This document shows positions 11,323 to 23,200 of a DNA stretch of 35,135 nt, one piece after another (within the stretch, counting starts at the first letter, position 1; each line of letters opens with the position of its first letter). The position numbers were made by a program, and so were the translations under genes. The stretch lies in contig WELA01004070.1 in NCBI GenBank assembly GCA_009602735.1, positions 78,632 to 113,766 on the forward strand, in the 5' to 3' direction. The notes below the pieces were generated by a model that did no database searches, was not told the origin of the DNA, and was given only the letters and a program-made list of their open reading frames with translations. The stretch is from Mesotaenium endlicherianum (taxonomy: Eukaryota; Streptophyta; Zygnematophyceae; Zygnematales; Mesotaeniaceae).

Positions 11323-12306
11323 TGTCGGTGACAAACTAGTTGGGGTTTGACCCATTCCTGGTCTTCCTGCATTTTCATCATGCGATGAGGCATCCCCCAC
11401 TCAGTGCTTCCTATGTTCAACCAATTCCTCATTCAACACTTAGCAGAAATTCTTGAAAAGCTAGCTTATCTTTAGTTTCCCTTACAAGGACAGAAGCGTC
11501 TTACTTCCACACAGGCTTTCGCCCAAGTTGAGGGTTTACAGGAGGAACAAGTTTGTAATTTGCAGAAATCACGTCTAAGCAGCTTAACAGGCAATGTCAA
11601 GTTCAGAGAAAATCGCCCTTCAAGGCTTTCGCTCAACTTCCACAAGTCACAGCTTACAAAACTCTGAACTGCACATCTATGCTGGCCTGGTCTGAGCTCT
11701 TCGCTCAACACCGCGTCATTCAGCATGCATGCATGCATTGGGATTGTTGCGCGTGACCGCTTAGCCTTCCAGCTGACAATCACGCCTATGTGGCTGGCTG
11801 GCAGCGTTTAGGATGAACACTCAAGCCGTGACCAGTCACCTGAGGGTCTGGCTGAGGCGGCCCACAACGCCTTTTGTAACATCCCTGCCGTACTTGGCTT
11901 GGATAGCTGATTGATCAGTACCTTTCTTGGTGCCCGCTGGGCTGGCTCATTGCTGGTTCCATGCCCCTAGCATTTCGGCTGACTACTCGGACCACATCCC
12001 CATCCCGTCCTGGGTGTGGTTTGACGTGTCGTGACCACTTTGACAGTGACAACGGCTTCAACATGACCGCTGACTGAGATAACTCGATTCTCTGGTCGTT
12101 GAGTCAATGCTGACTTCTCGTACCTGGGCAGTCGTGACTTGCGCTGCGCGTGCGGCACCGTCAAGTGGATAGTAGTCGCGACAGCTATGTCATGCTACGT
12201 TCTCTTCAATTTACATGGATCGTCTGCGACTTCAAGCGCCATAATTGGTCCATTGTCCACATGTGGTGCACTTGCAATTATGGAGCAAATCCTCCTGAGT
12301 CGTAGT

Positions 12307-12326
12307 TGGCGTCACGGATGACGCCA
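12307..12326. promoter_or_regulatory. Perfect inverted repeat with TGACG half-sites
   Basis: TGGCGTCA, a 4-base spacer (CGGA) and TGACGCCA form a dyad about 310 bp upstream of the RMI2 start codon. Both arms carry the TGACG core recognised by TGA/CREB-like bZIP dimers. Operator function is inferred only. Confidence 0.3.
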
Positions 12327-12637
12327 GGGCCCCTGCCAGGCTTTGTTCTTTATGTAAAAACGCATAAAGTTGCAGTAAGAAAAACTCGGTAAGCTAGAGG
12401 ACTCAGGAGTAGGGGCATCCCCCGCAACAATCATAATTTTGAAGTGTGATATATTTACAATGCAGGAGCCCCTGATCGTGGGAGGTCATCTATGCATGCG
12501 TACTCTATGCTGAGCTAGCGTTTCCGACGATTACAACTCTGAGCCAGAAAGCCACTTCAAAATGACTTGAAGCTATCTCGAGCGAGGCGTTCATGGCTAA
12601 TATGCATAGTCCCCGAAAATAGGCAAGGTGTTACAAT

Positions 12638-13418
12638 ATGGACTATACTTTAGCTGCACCGAAGCTCTTAATATCACAGCTTCATTTGGCGAAATGCACA
12701 ACCAGAGAGGATGGCTTGAATGTCCATAATGTTGGGGGTCTTATTTTCCAGAGAATTTGGATTCAGGTGCCTAACTCAGTAGAGACAGATGTAAATATGA
12801 TGTTCTCAGCTGTCCTTTAGCTGGGATAAGTTGAACATTAAATAGTCCGATGTGCTGTCTACAGGGTGTGATTGTGCCTGGGCCAGAAGGAGTCACTCTG
12901 CTCGACGATGGCAGCGGCGTCATTCAGCTTGTAGGGAAGACCACGGATGCAGGTCAGTCTCGTATGTCGGCAGCCATGGTTAGCAAGTCAGCCCTTCTGC
13001 CTTGAAGCAGCAATTGGGGACGTTCATTGTGGGTTACAAATTTATCAGTAAGCCCCTGTTTGTTGTGGCTGACCAGGATCTTATGTTCTGGTGGTGGGGG
13101 GACTATGTCCAGCTGTGCAAGGGCTCCCTATGAACGTCAAGGTGTGAACACTCATGAACATTAATATTCCTTTCTTTACTTGAAGGCATCATGCTGAGGC
13201 TGGTTGCTCTGCCCATATTTCTGCATCAGGTATCGAGTGACAAGCTTCACATTCCTCCACGCAAAGCCCTGACTGTGTGACTTCTTGCTTGTGGAACTAT
13301 TTGTCAGGTCCACAAGCTTGTCGATCTAAGCCAGTACCCTAACAGAGAGGCCTTGTGGTTCCTAGAAGTATTTGAAGCTCATCAATCAATCTACGATGCG
13401 TTGGTCCATGACCGTTAG
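12638..13418 (+). CDS. RMI2: RecQ-mediated genome instability protein 2 (RMI2), four exons
   Basis: Exons 12638-12766, 12865-12952, 13077-13141 and 13308-13418 join in phases 0, 1 and 0 and give 130 aa, close to other plant RMI2 proteins. The protein is a single OB fold. The N-terminus MDYTLAAPKLLISQL and GGLIFQRIWIQ match the plant RMI2 start. LLDDGSGVIQLVG is the conserved OB-fold turn, SYVLVVGGL the next strand, and VHKLVDLSQYPNREALWFLE the conserved C-terminal segment. In known systems RMI2 binds RMI1 in the RecQ helicase-TOP3alpha-RMI complex, which dissolves double Holliday junctions and limits crossing-over in the nucleus. All splice sites are GT-AG, with introns of 98, 124 and 166 bp. 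The gene converges on the ABCG gene, whose stop lies 1.3 kb away. Confidence 0.93.
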
Positions 13419-14726
13419 TTGGAGGAAACAACCTCTTGTGCTTGCTACGTCTATTTTGGGACTTGGTATGTGAGCCAGAAAACAAAAGGGCTCAGCAATT
13501 TTCAAGAAGAGTTAATATTGTTTTTGAAAGTATTCCTATTGGCAAATAAGTGTGATGGTAGTAGTTAAGCAAGCCACTATCACATGTCAACCTCGATCAG
13601 GTAAATGATAATTTCCTTCATCTAATATCCATGATTGAAAGATGGCCAATGAGGATGGAAAAGATGCAAACAGGACGGTCTTTACCTCAAGGCCTGCAAA
13701 TGGCTTCTCTTTTTCACGTGTGCGTGTGTATTGTCCTTGCACTCTGAGCTTTTGTACTGCCTTGTACTAATTTACTGGACAGATACACTTTGCCCATCAG
13801 TAGCAGTTACCTGTAGCAGCAGGCCAGGGCAATTTGCAAAGAAACATAAGAAGGAGCTTGCAGTCACAACCCTGAGCTGGCCCCTGATTGCATACTGCCC
13901 ACATAATAGTATGGCTAGTCAGGAGCCATCACGTGTCTCCTGAAGGCACGAACAAGAAGCAAAGATAGGGGTCATTATGGGTGCAGCCAGGAAGGCTTTG
14001 AGCTCAGGCACTTTGCATGGAACTTATGAAAAGCCAGCAGCACGAGCACAAGCGTGTGTGTGCAAGCTCCAACAGTGCTTTTCAGGTATGCAATGTAGTT
14101 AAACCCGCATGCTCTTGAACTTGCCATACATATGTGTTTCTTGACAAATGTTGAAGTCTTGAAAATAACTATCTTTGGATGCTCAATCGTGTCCACATTT
14201 TTTTTCTTCAAATGTCTAGGATTTATGACTCAATTAAAGGCATGCAATATACAAGCTAGCTAAAAATCTTGCATGTTTCAAGCTCATGGTAAGGAAAAAT
14301 TTAATTATGATATCTAGTAGGGCAGCAAGTCCAAAGGATTATATGGGGGTTATTTGACATATTAATGGGGGTTATTTTACGAGCAGTCATTCTTCAGCAC
14401 GTGAATGAAGTTTGGACAACTGCCCAGCTTATCATAAGCACTCCTTTCTATACAATAATTTGTTCAAGATGAAGGACCATACATTTACTGAAGTCCTTTT
14501 GTTCAGATGACTTCCAACAAAGACATGCCAATGCAGCACATCACTTCAATCCTACTACAAGTATCATGGTCCATGAGCTACAGGATAATAAATGAGGGTC
14601 TCTTTCAGCAGAGTCCTTCCTGCGGTCCTCTCCACAGTTACCCCGAGTACTCATGGAAGACGAGCAACCCTTGGTCTCCTTCTCGCGCACTAATTACTGG
14701 GCAGGGAGCTTAATACAATCGCCTCC
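13419..14726. other. Region between converging RMI2 and ABCG genes
   Basis: It should contain the two 3' UTRs. No further exon was recognised. A small direct repeat, ATGGGGGTTATTT, occurs at 14343 and 14365. Confidence 0.4.
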
Positions 14727-17700
14727 TTATTTCCGAATACCCTTGGACCTTGCCTTAAGCGCATAGTAGAACCCGACACGAAACGCCACCGAGAAGAGCA
14801 GGATGATGCCTATGTTGACCCCCACCTTCACCTTCCCCATGTCTTTGCCTGCCAGCACATTGTGCCCCGTGTACGCACACGCGCCTGTGTGAGGGCCCTG
14901 CAGGCACGTGCCCTTCAGCCCGTCGTACTCGTTCCACATCAGGATCTCGAGCGGGTACTTGAAGATGTTGAAGTAGTGGAGCCATATCCACCAGGCCGGC
15001 ATGTCCTTCCTGGCAGATGTCGCAAAATCGAGAGAGAGAGACAGTGGCCAATGGAGCGTGGGTAAGTCAGCACCACTGGCATGCACCTGCAAGTGAACAG
15101 CATGCTCGGCTTGGACACCATGTGGCAGCTCTCCACTGCACTCCGATGCATACTTCCAGAAAGAAAGACCGAGCGAATCAATGACTGAACTTCGAGACAG
15201 ACCATAGGCACAAGGAATCATGCCTTTGCAACGCAATCCGCCGTCCCCCTCGGCCCTCATCAAAGACATCAACCTCCAATCAGCGCTTAGTCTCTCTGCT
15301 ACAGCAACAGGAGTCGTCCAGTCACAAGAACCGCCGCTGCACAGGAAGGGCTTCACAATGCACGCACTGCATGGAGGAGGTTGGTTGCAAGTGCGCAAGC
15401 GCGCGAGCACGCGCTTACCTCGAGAGGAAGAAGCCGCTGAAGAGGAAGAAGTAGGACATGGCGGCCCCGACGATCCCGTTGGCGACGTAGTAGTTGGGCG
15501 CGATGCCGCTCCACATGAGCACGAACGCGTTGGTGACGAGCAGCGTGAGGAAGCACGCGAGCACAAATACGCCGAAGGCGGGCGCAGACGCCACCAGGCC
15601 CGCCAGCCAGTAGGCCGCGGACGCAAACACGACGGAGAGCAGCGCAAAGATGGGCAGCGAGGCCAGCGCGTTGGCCAGCACGTACGACAGCGTGCGGTAC
15701 GCGCCCCGCGACGTCTCCCGCACGAAGATTTGCCGCTCCTGCGACCCCGAGCCAGGGAGTGCCAGCACAGCACGGTACAGCTCATCGCACAGGTCAGCAT
15801 CAGCCCAGCCAAAAAGCACAGCAAAGCGCAGCACAGCGCGGCACAGCGCAGCGGACCCTCCAGCTGGCAACTCGGCGCGCCCTTCAGCTTTTCGCTTGCA
15901 GCAGGGTGCAGCGGACGAGCTCACTGGCTGCGAGAGGCCGTGCCTCGACTGTGCACTCGAGCAGCAGTAGCGGAGTGAAGTGGAGTGGAGGTAGCCAGCA
16001 AGTGCGTGAGGTAAGATCGGGGCAGCCTCCACGCTTCACTTTCTTACCACAGAGCCCAGTGGGCGCCAAAGAGCCTGGTCTCTTGTGCTGTGGGGATTGC
16101 AGATGAAGGCAGTTCTCTTTGCGGCCCATCTGCATGAGTCATGAGAGCTTCTTGCAGAGGCATGCCCACCATGGTATGTGAGTGGTCGTTCCAGCACGCA
16201 CCCTCCCCTCCTGCGAGACTCCCCTTCCACAAAATCCCACCTGTCTGCGGTCACAGCTGTCCTTTTTCACGTGGGGGGGGGGGAGCTGAGCAGGGCTGGC
16301 ACAGCGAGAGATGGAGGGGGAGAGAGAGTGTGTGCGTGTGCACGCACGCAGGCACACACGCACGCACGCATGCACGCACGCACGTACGCTATGCCCACCT
16401 GAATGTAGATGGGCATGGCGTCCATGGAATTGTAGACAAGCACGGCCACGGCAAACGCCAGCAGCGAGTTCCGGTTGCTCACGCCGCGCGCGTCCGGGGC
16501 GCAGTTGAAGAAGAGCGAGCCCGCCGTCAGCCCCATCACCACCTGCACCTCCCTCCCCCCCTCACCCCCTCCCAGTAGTTTGCACCCACCCTGACAATGG
16601 TTCACTCACAGCTACGGGCTTTCGCTGGCTGCCATAGCTCCGTATGGGTCCTACGCCATTCCGGACACACAATATGCGCATGCATGCGCGCATGCGTGCA
16701 CGCACGAACAGCTTGCAGTGCTGACGAGCTAGCACGATGCGCGGACCAAGTGCTTTTCTTTGTGGGCGGACGACCAGGCGGGCAGGCAGGCTGGCTCATG
16801 CTGGTTGCAATGTATTGAAGGCGGGCGGGCGGGCAGGCGGGCGGCATGCAAGTGCAGTACGCATCGAGGACGGCACAGGAGTAGGCAGAGAGTGATAGCC
16901 CCAGGAGAAGGGAGGGGGGGGTGAGAGGGGACCATGACGGTGACGCGGGAGAGGAAGAGGCCGCGGCTGCGCAGCTGCGTCTTGGTGCTGCGCTCGCACA
17001 GCGTGCACAGCTCCGCCCACACGCCCGTTGCAAACTGCGGCCGCTCTTCCCTCAGTCCCTCCAGGCCGGCAGCAGCAGCAGCAAGAATAGGAGGAGGAGG
17101 AGGAGGAGGGGAGCCCGCAGCAGCTGCTGCCTGGGCCTCTTCGTCGATGCTGGCCGCCTGCAACCACCGCCGGATCGAGGGGCGCTCTTCAGTGGAGCCT
17201 CACTGAATGGAAAGAGCCTGCTACTCAACTGCTCACAACAGCGTCCCCGCCTCCCCTCCCAGATGAGGTGCGGAGCAGGGGCAGTGAGCCCCGCGCTTTC
17301 CCGTGCTGCCCCAGACCAACGGCGCACTCCATCATAGGATCTGGAGATGCCTCCCTTCTATGTATTCCTCCAGGAGGAGGAGAAAGTTCCCCCCCTCAAG
17401 CACACGTACGCCAACCAACGCACACCCACAGACCTCTGTGCCATGGCACTGACAGAAGGTGAGGTCCTGCAGGATGTAAAAGCGCTGGTGCTCGGCCAGC
17501 AACGCAGGGGGCGCGACCGGTGGAAGCAGCCAGCTCAAGCGGCTGACTGGTGGAGCGGAAGCACACCCACCCACCTGGTTGCCGGCGAGGAGAGGCGCGA
17601 GGCCACCTGGCTGCGCCTCGTGCTGCTTCACCACCTCCAGCGCGTACTCCAGAATGTTCACCTGCCCCACGCCATTCATGCGGGGAGAGCCGTCAGCGGC

Positions 17701-20192
17701 ACACCCTCCATCGGCCGCTGCGGAAGAACCGGACCCATTTATTGATATTGGGCGAGAATGCATGGCCGCGGAATTGTGGACCAGGGGAGACACGCTGCCA
17801 TGCACGCCATCACGTGTGCGAGGAGCGAGCGGGGCGAAGCTGCGGCTAGGAAGCAGAAACTGGAGAAACTGCCGGATGAATCGCCAGGCTGCGGCTGCGT
17901 GAGCAGCACCTATGAGTGCACAGCGCACGCTCCTTCCTGCGTCAGCCAGACACGATCCACGACCCTGTGCCAGCATGGCGCTTCCACTCGCAAGTGTGTG
18001 GCAGGCAACCTGGCCTCGTCGTCTGCTTCTTCGGCATCCAATTCACCCGTGCACAACAAGCAGGCAAGTAACAGGGATGTGTGCACAAAGAAATACAGCC
18101 GGCCAGTCAGCCGGCCGGCCAACCAGCCAGCTAGCCAGATAGAAACATTGATAAATAGACAAATAAAGAAAAGAAAGCACCCGCACCAGCGCAGAGCGTG
18201 CTGGTTCCCTACTGCAGTCAGCCAGAGTGCAGCATGGGGGGCGGAGGGTGGCCGCGGGTGGTTCTCTCACATGCTCGGGCACAGGGATGCCCAGGTGCGC
18301 CAGGTGGCGGTGCAGGTCGGGCGTGGGGCCGTGGTACACCACGTGGCCTTGCGCCAGCAGCACCAGCGAGTGCACCAGGTCCAGCATGCGATAGCTGGGC
18401 TGATGGATGGTCAGAATCACCGTGCGCTTCCTCTGCAAGAGCCAACGCCCCCGCGCCCCCATCCCAGGCGGCAGCTGCGTGAGAAGGACGGGCCGGTTGC
18501 TCTGTCTGCTCTGCCTGCGGTCTGCAGTTTGGGGTGGCCCAGCTGGGCGGGGGAGTGCGCCTCAGCCCCCCCAAGCGGCAGCCGAAGTCTCGAGAGAGTG
18601 GGAGGACATGCGTTTAGCCAAGGAGGCTAGAGCAGTCCGTCTGTAAAATGCTGGTGCTGGCAGCAAGGGTGCATTTTGAATATTTGTGGTGCACACGCGC
18701 GCACGCACGCACGTGCGCACACGCTATTTCTCACGCGACAACGATAGTCTTAGCAAGGGACTGTCTGTGCATGCGTAAGAGCACTTCTGCCCGCCAGATG
18801 GGGCAGACATGTCTGGAAAGCAGTCCCATGTGCCAGCATCTACAATAGCAATAGCAATAGCCTGGTGCATGCAGCCAAGATGCCAACCCCTTTGTGTGTT
18901 TTTTAGTGTATAGGAACATGTGGCACGTCTGCAAAGCTTGAAAAAACACCCCGCCCGCGAAGGCTTCAAGTGCTGGGGGCATCAGGGGAACAAGGAGGGG
19001 CCTCCATCAGATTGTTTTCGCCTTTTTGTTTATTGCAATATTGCAACAGGCAGCGATGAGCACGCCCACGCGCATGCGTACGCACACGTGCACATGCCAG
19101 TATCCACACAAACACCTGCACAAGATTTCCACGCGATCGTGCGCGTGCGTGCGTGCAGATTACCTCTGTGGCCAGCAAGTGCAGCGTCTGCATGACATTC
19201 AGCGCAGACGTGCTGTCCAGACCTGCCAGCAGGGCACCCACACCCACACCAGCACCCACACCCACACGCGCACCCACACCCCACATGCACATGCGCGTGT
19301 GATCACACATAGAGCCCCCCACGTGTACATGTGTGTCAGGGAAGCAAGAGCAGTGGGGCACCTAGAATCGGCTTCAGGCCAACAGGCATCCTGGCCTCGA
19401 CAGGTGGATTAAGAAGGTGCTCGTGCCTGGCCACGTGCGCGCAGCTCCGGTGGCACTGCAGGTCGCATGCAGCACAGGCAACAGGCAAGGCGCCAGCCCC
19501 CTCCTGCTGCAGCAGAGGCATGATGATGACGACGGCGGGCACGGGGCTTCACTCCGGTGGCCAAGGCTGGACTGGAAGCAAGAAGAGAATGCAGAGAACC
19601 GTGGCGGCGGAGGAGCAGGAGCAGGAGCAGGAGCAGAAGCAGCAGGAGGAGCGGGAGCAGCAGCAGGCGGAGGAGGAGCATGAGCAGCAGCAGTAGGAGG
19701 AGGAGGAGGGGGAGGAGGAGGAGCGGGAGCAGCAGCAGGAGGAGGGGGGGGGAGGAGGAGGAGGGGGAGCAGGAGCAGGAGGAGGTGCAGAGGAAGAGGG
19801 GGCGCACCGGAGGTGGGCTCGTCCAGGATGAGGACGGCGGGGTCGTGGATGAGCTCCACCCCAATGGACGCGCGCCGCCGCTCCCCGCCCGACACGCCCC
19901 TCACCTGCGCGCAGACGCCCCCGACCCCTCTTTGTGCGCTTCTTCAGCGCGTCTGTGGTCTGCTGTTGCTGCTGCATCGCTGAGGGAGGGCGGGCTTGCG
20001 CGCGCGTCATTGATGCGCACGAGCGCCGGCGACATGTTGGGACATGTTGGAACACGGGCTGTGCAGGAGACACTCACAAGGTGCCTCTCTGCCTCCACGG
20101 CAAGGGGCAAGCAGATGATGTATGTGCTCAGAGTGCGTGACATGTGCGGCCCATGGCGGGAGGGCAGACACACACACACACGCGCACACACA

Positions 20193-20245
<53 letters not shown>

Positions 20246-23200
20246 GGGGAGGGGATTGTGCAGGTGAAGTGCGAGTACAGCATGGCGGCGTTCAGCACGG
20301 GCGAGCGGAGGCGGCGCACCAAGGGCGACCGGCGCAGCACCGAGATCTCGCTNCTGCAGGTCTGGAGCCAGTGTTGCCGCCGCAGAGCGCAGGGTGCATG
20401 CCAGGCTGCAAAGGGGGGCGAGATCAAACACCGCCCGTAGATGCGATCAAAGGGCGCAGAGGCCTCCAGGCGGACTGCCGACTGCGGACTGCGGACTGCG
20501 AACCGCGGACTGGGGGCTGGCTCGAGAGAGAGGGGCAAAGGAGGGGTTGGTGAGTGCTCACGTCGTCGTCGCCCCCGATGAAGGTGTCGGCGCACGCAGC
20601 AAGGCCGAGCACTTGGATGAGGTCGGCAACGCGCGCGGCCTTCTCGGGCGTGCTCATGGCCGCCGGCAGGCGCAGGCGAGCGCTGTACATGAGGGTCTCA
20701 CGCACCGTCAGTTGTGCAAACAGCGCGTCGTCCTGCCCGCCCCCCGCACGCAGAGCCCCCGCCGCCAGGCAGCCGACAGCGGGTGTAAGCAAGCAAGCAA
20801 ACAAACAGGCGCGCGCCATCTTGCGTGAGCGCGGGGCAGGCCAGCAGGCAGCGGACAGCGGCGTGAGCAAGCGAGCAAACAGCGCGTCGTCCTGCTTGCC
20901 CCGCCCACACCGCACGCGGCTCCCGCCGCCAGGCCCCGCGGGAGTGTAACCGGGCGGCGGGCGGCAGGTGGCAGGCAGCAGACAGCGTCGTGAGCAAGCA
21001 AGCGAGTGAGCGCGAGCGACAGACACACATCACAGCGTCACTGCGGGGCCGCGGGCCTCCGATGGCTTTTGCCTGATGGGTCTTCGGAAGGTCTCGAGCG
21101 CTTTCCCGCCCACTTCACAGAGGGGGGTGGTGTGCGACTCTTTCTGGCCTCCCTTTCCCCCCACGCCCAAGACTCTACTGTTTCCCGGATGAGAGTGCAG
21201 CTTGGGTCCTTCCCATGAGCAGGTAAGAGTGCCCCCTGCCTCTGCCTCTCCGCAACAAGAGGCGGCAGCAGCAGGAACGGCAGCAGCAGCAACAGCAGCA
21301 AGAATGGCCAAACGTTTTTGTGCGTGTGGTTTAGCCAGAAAGGGCCAACGGAGGAGCAAGAGCACAGTGGCAATGGATGTTACAGCGAGGCCGTTGCATC
21401 ATATGCCTGTTCCTTGAAGCTAACAGCCACAGGCGTGGAGGAACAAAGACCCAGGATAGAGCACTCGTGATTCAAGTGTCAACTGCGAGCGGACAAAAGG
21501 AAGAAACAGGAGCCTCCTCGCACGGGGCGCCAAGGAAGCCGAGCGGAGCACAATTGCACAGGTGGCGCCTCTCCCAGGAGGGCCCACGAATGCCCTCAGC
21601 TGCAGCAGCAGCAGCACGAAGGCAGGAAGCTGGGGCTGCCTTGGGGGCGAGAAAGTGGCACCTGCATGACGTAGGCGGAGATCCGACGGAAGCCTTTGAC
21701 CATGGGCGCGCCGTTGACCAGGATGCTGCCGCCCAGGCTGGCCGCCGATATCCGGCCGGCGACGGCGTCCAGCAGCGTCGACTTCCCCGCCCCCGAGGGC
21801 CCCACCACGGCCAGAATCTCGCCCGCCTGCGCCTGCGCGTGCACACCATGCAGCAGCGTCTTCTCCGAGGCCGGGCTGCCCTTGCTCTTCGTTGTCGTAA
21901 CCTGCCCAGGAGAAGGAAGAGAGGGGGCAAAGAGGGAGTGAGGCAGGGGCAGAGTTAGAGGTGGAGGGTAGAGAGGAGGTGGAAAAGGAGGAAGAGGAAG
22001 AGGCAGAGGAAGAGGAGGAAAGAACAGGCAGAGGAAAACGAGGTTGAGGAGTGGAGGAGGGAGAGGAGGAAGAGGCAGAGAAGAAAGAGGAGGAAAAGAG
22101 GGTGGAGGAAGAGGAAGACTGCAGGTGGAAGAGATGGCGATGATGCTGATGATGGCAAGCCATGGCTGGGCACGCGGGGGCCCCGCACAGGCGCAGTCTG
22201 CGCGGCTGCTGCGGGGCAATCACTTTTCTACTGAGGCACAGGTGCTGACTGCACCTTAGAAAAGCAGAGCCCGAGGCTGGAAGTCCACCCTCTTACGTTG
22301 TACTGTCCAGTGTAACAGTGCCATTAAAGTGGATGTCATAAGAGCGAGAGAGTGTCAAGGTAGTGAAGAAGCACAGGCCCCTCTGGCGTCTGCCTGACAT
22401 GCAGCCAGCTGGCATCCCTGCATGCAAGCATGCATGTGCATGGCTAACTGGTGAGGGCGGCCCTGCCCTGCGGGCTCTCTCTCCCCATAACGTCGGCGCA
22501 CCAACCCGTTGCTTGCCTTTGCCGTGTATCGAGGAGACGCCTGGTTGTGCGTCTTCAGGTTAGGATTTGATGCGGCGGCGCACTTCTTTAGTAAGGACCA
22601 GGACAGACGTGGGGTCGTTACACTAGGGCTACTAAGATGGTAGTGTGAGTTTAGATGCTCTCAGCATTGTCCACATTCTCCCCGCCCCCTCCCCCTCCCC
22701 TCCCTGCCCCCTCATTGCCCCCCAGGTATCCAGACTGGCCTTAGGGAAAGGCGTGAGCTCCCTTCTCTTGGTAGCGTTGTCAACTGTGCGACCACAACTC
22801 GGTACTCTTAAGAACTGCACGATCTTGGCACACATGAATTTCACCACTTGTGGCAGCCTCAGCGTGACGTGTGTCGACTTGAAAATCATTTATCATCTAG
22901 GGGATGAAAGTTGTTTTTTGCAGTCAACAACAGCACCCCAGACTGGTTACTGATGGAATGGCTGGAACGCAATGATCAATTCAAGGCTGGAACGCAATGA
23001 TCACTTCCTGCCAGCCTAGAGCATTGACGTACTGCTCTCAGCCACCGCCCTGCAACTGTTCACGAGGTGACTGAAGATTATAGACTTCTGCCCACCTCGT
23101 AGGAAAGATTGCTAATGCAGAGATGATATGTCCTTCTCTCAATCGGAGTGCTCCCACTCCCCTCGCCACCTTGTCCACCTGACCGACGCAATTTCAACAG

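Larger units (their letters stand above)
11135..12637. other. Intergenic DNA upstream of RMI2, regulatory-looking motifs
   Basis: The stretch contains a cluster of four CACGTG palindromes (11223-11322), many TGAC words around 12010-12120, and a perfect 8-bp inverted repeat at 12307-12326. No exon was recognised. The segment next to 12637 should contain the RMI2 promoter and 5' UTR. Confidence 0.4.

Noticed and set aside
15220..15978. 252-codon plus-strand frame
   Set aside because: Antisense shadow of ABCG exon 10 and its flanking introns. It is low-complexity with many Arg/Glu repeats.
19557..20267. 236-codon Arg/Ser-rich plus-strand frame resembling an SR protein
   Set aside because: It is the translation of the GGA/GAG repeat in ABCG intron 4 and crosses exon 4 on the antisense strand.
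20128..20595. Frame ending NAAMLYSHF, slightly like the [13 protein letters not shown] motif
   Set aside because: Exons 3 and 4 already join without missing family residues. The resemblance is short and lies in repeat-rich intron 3.
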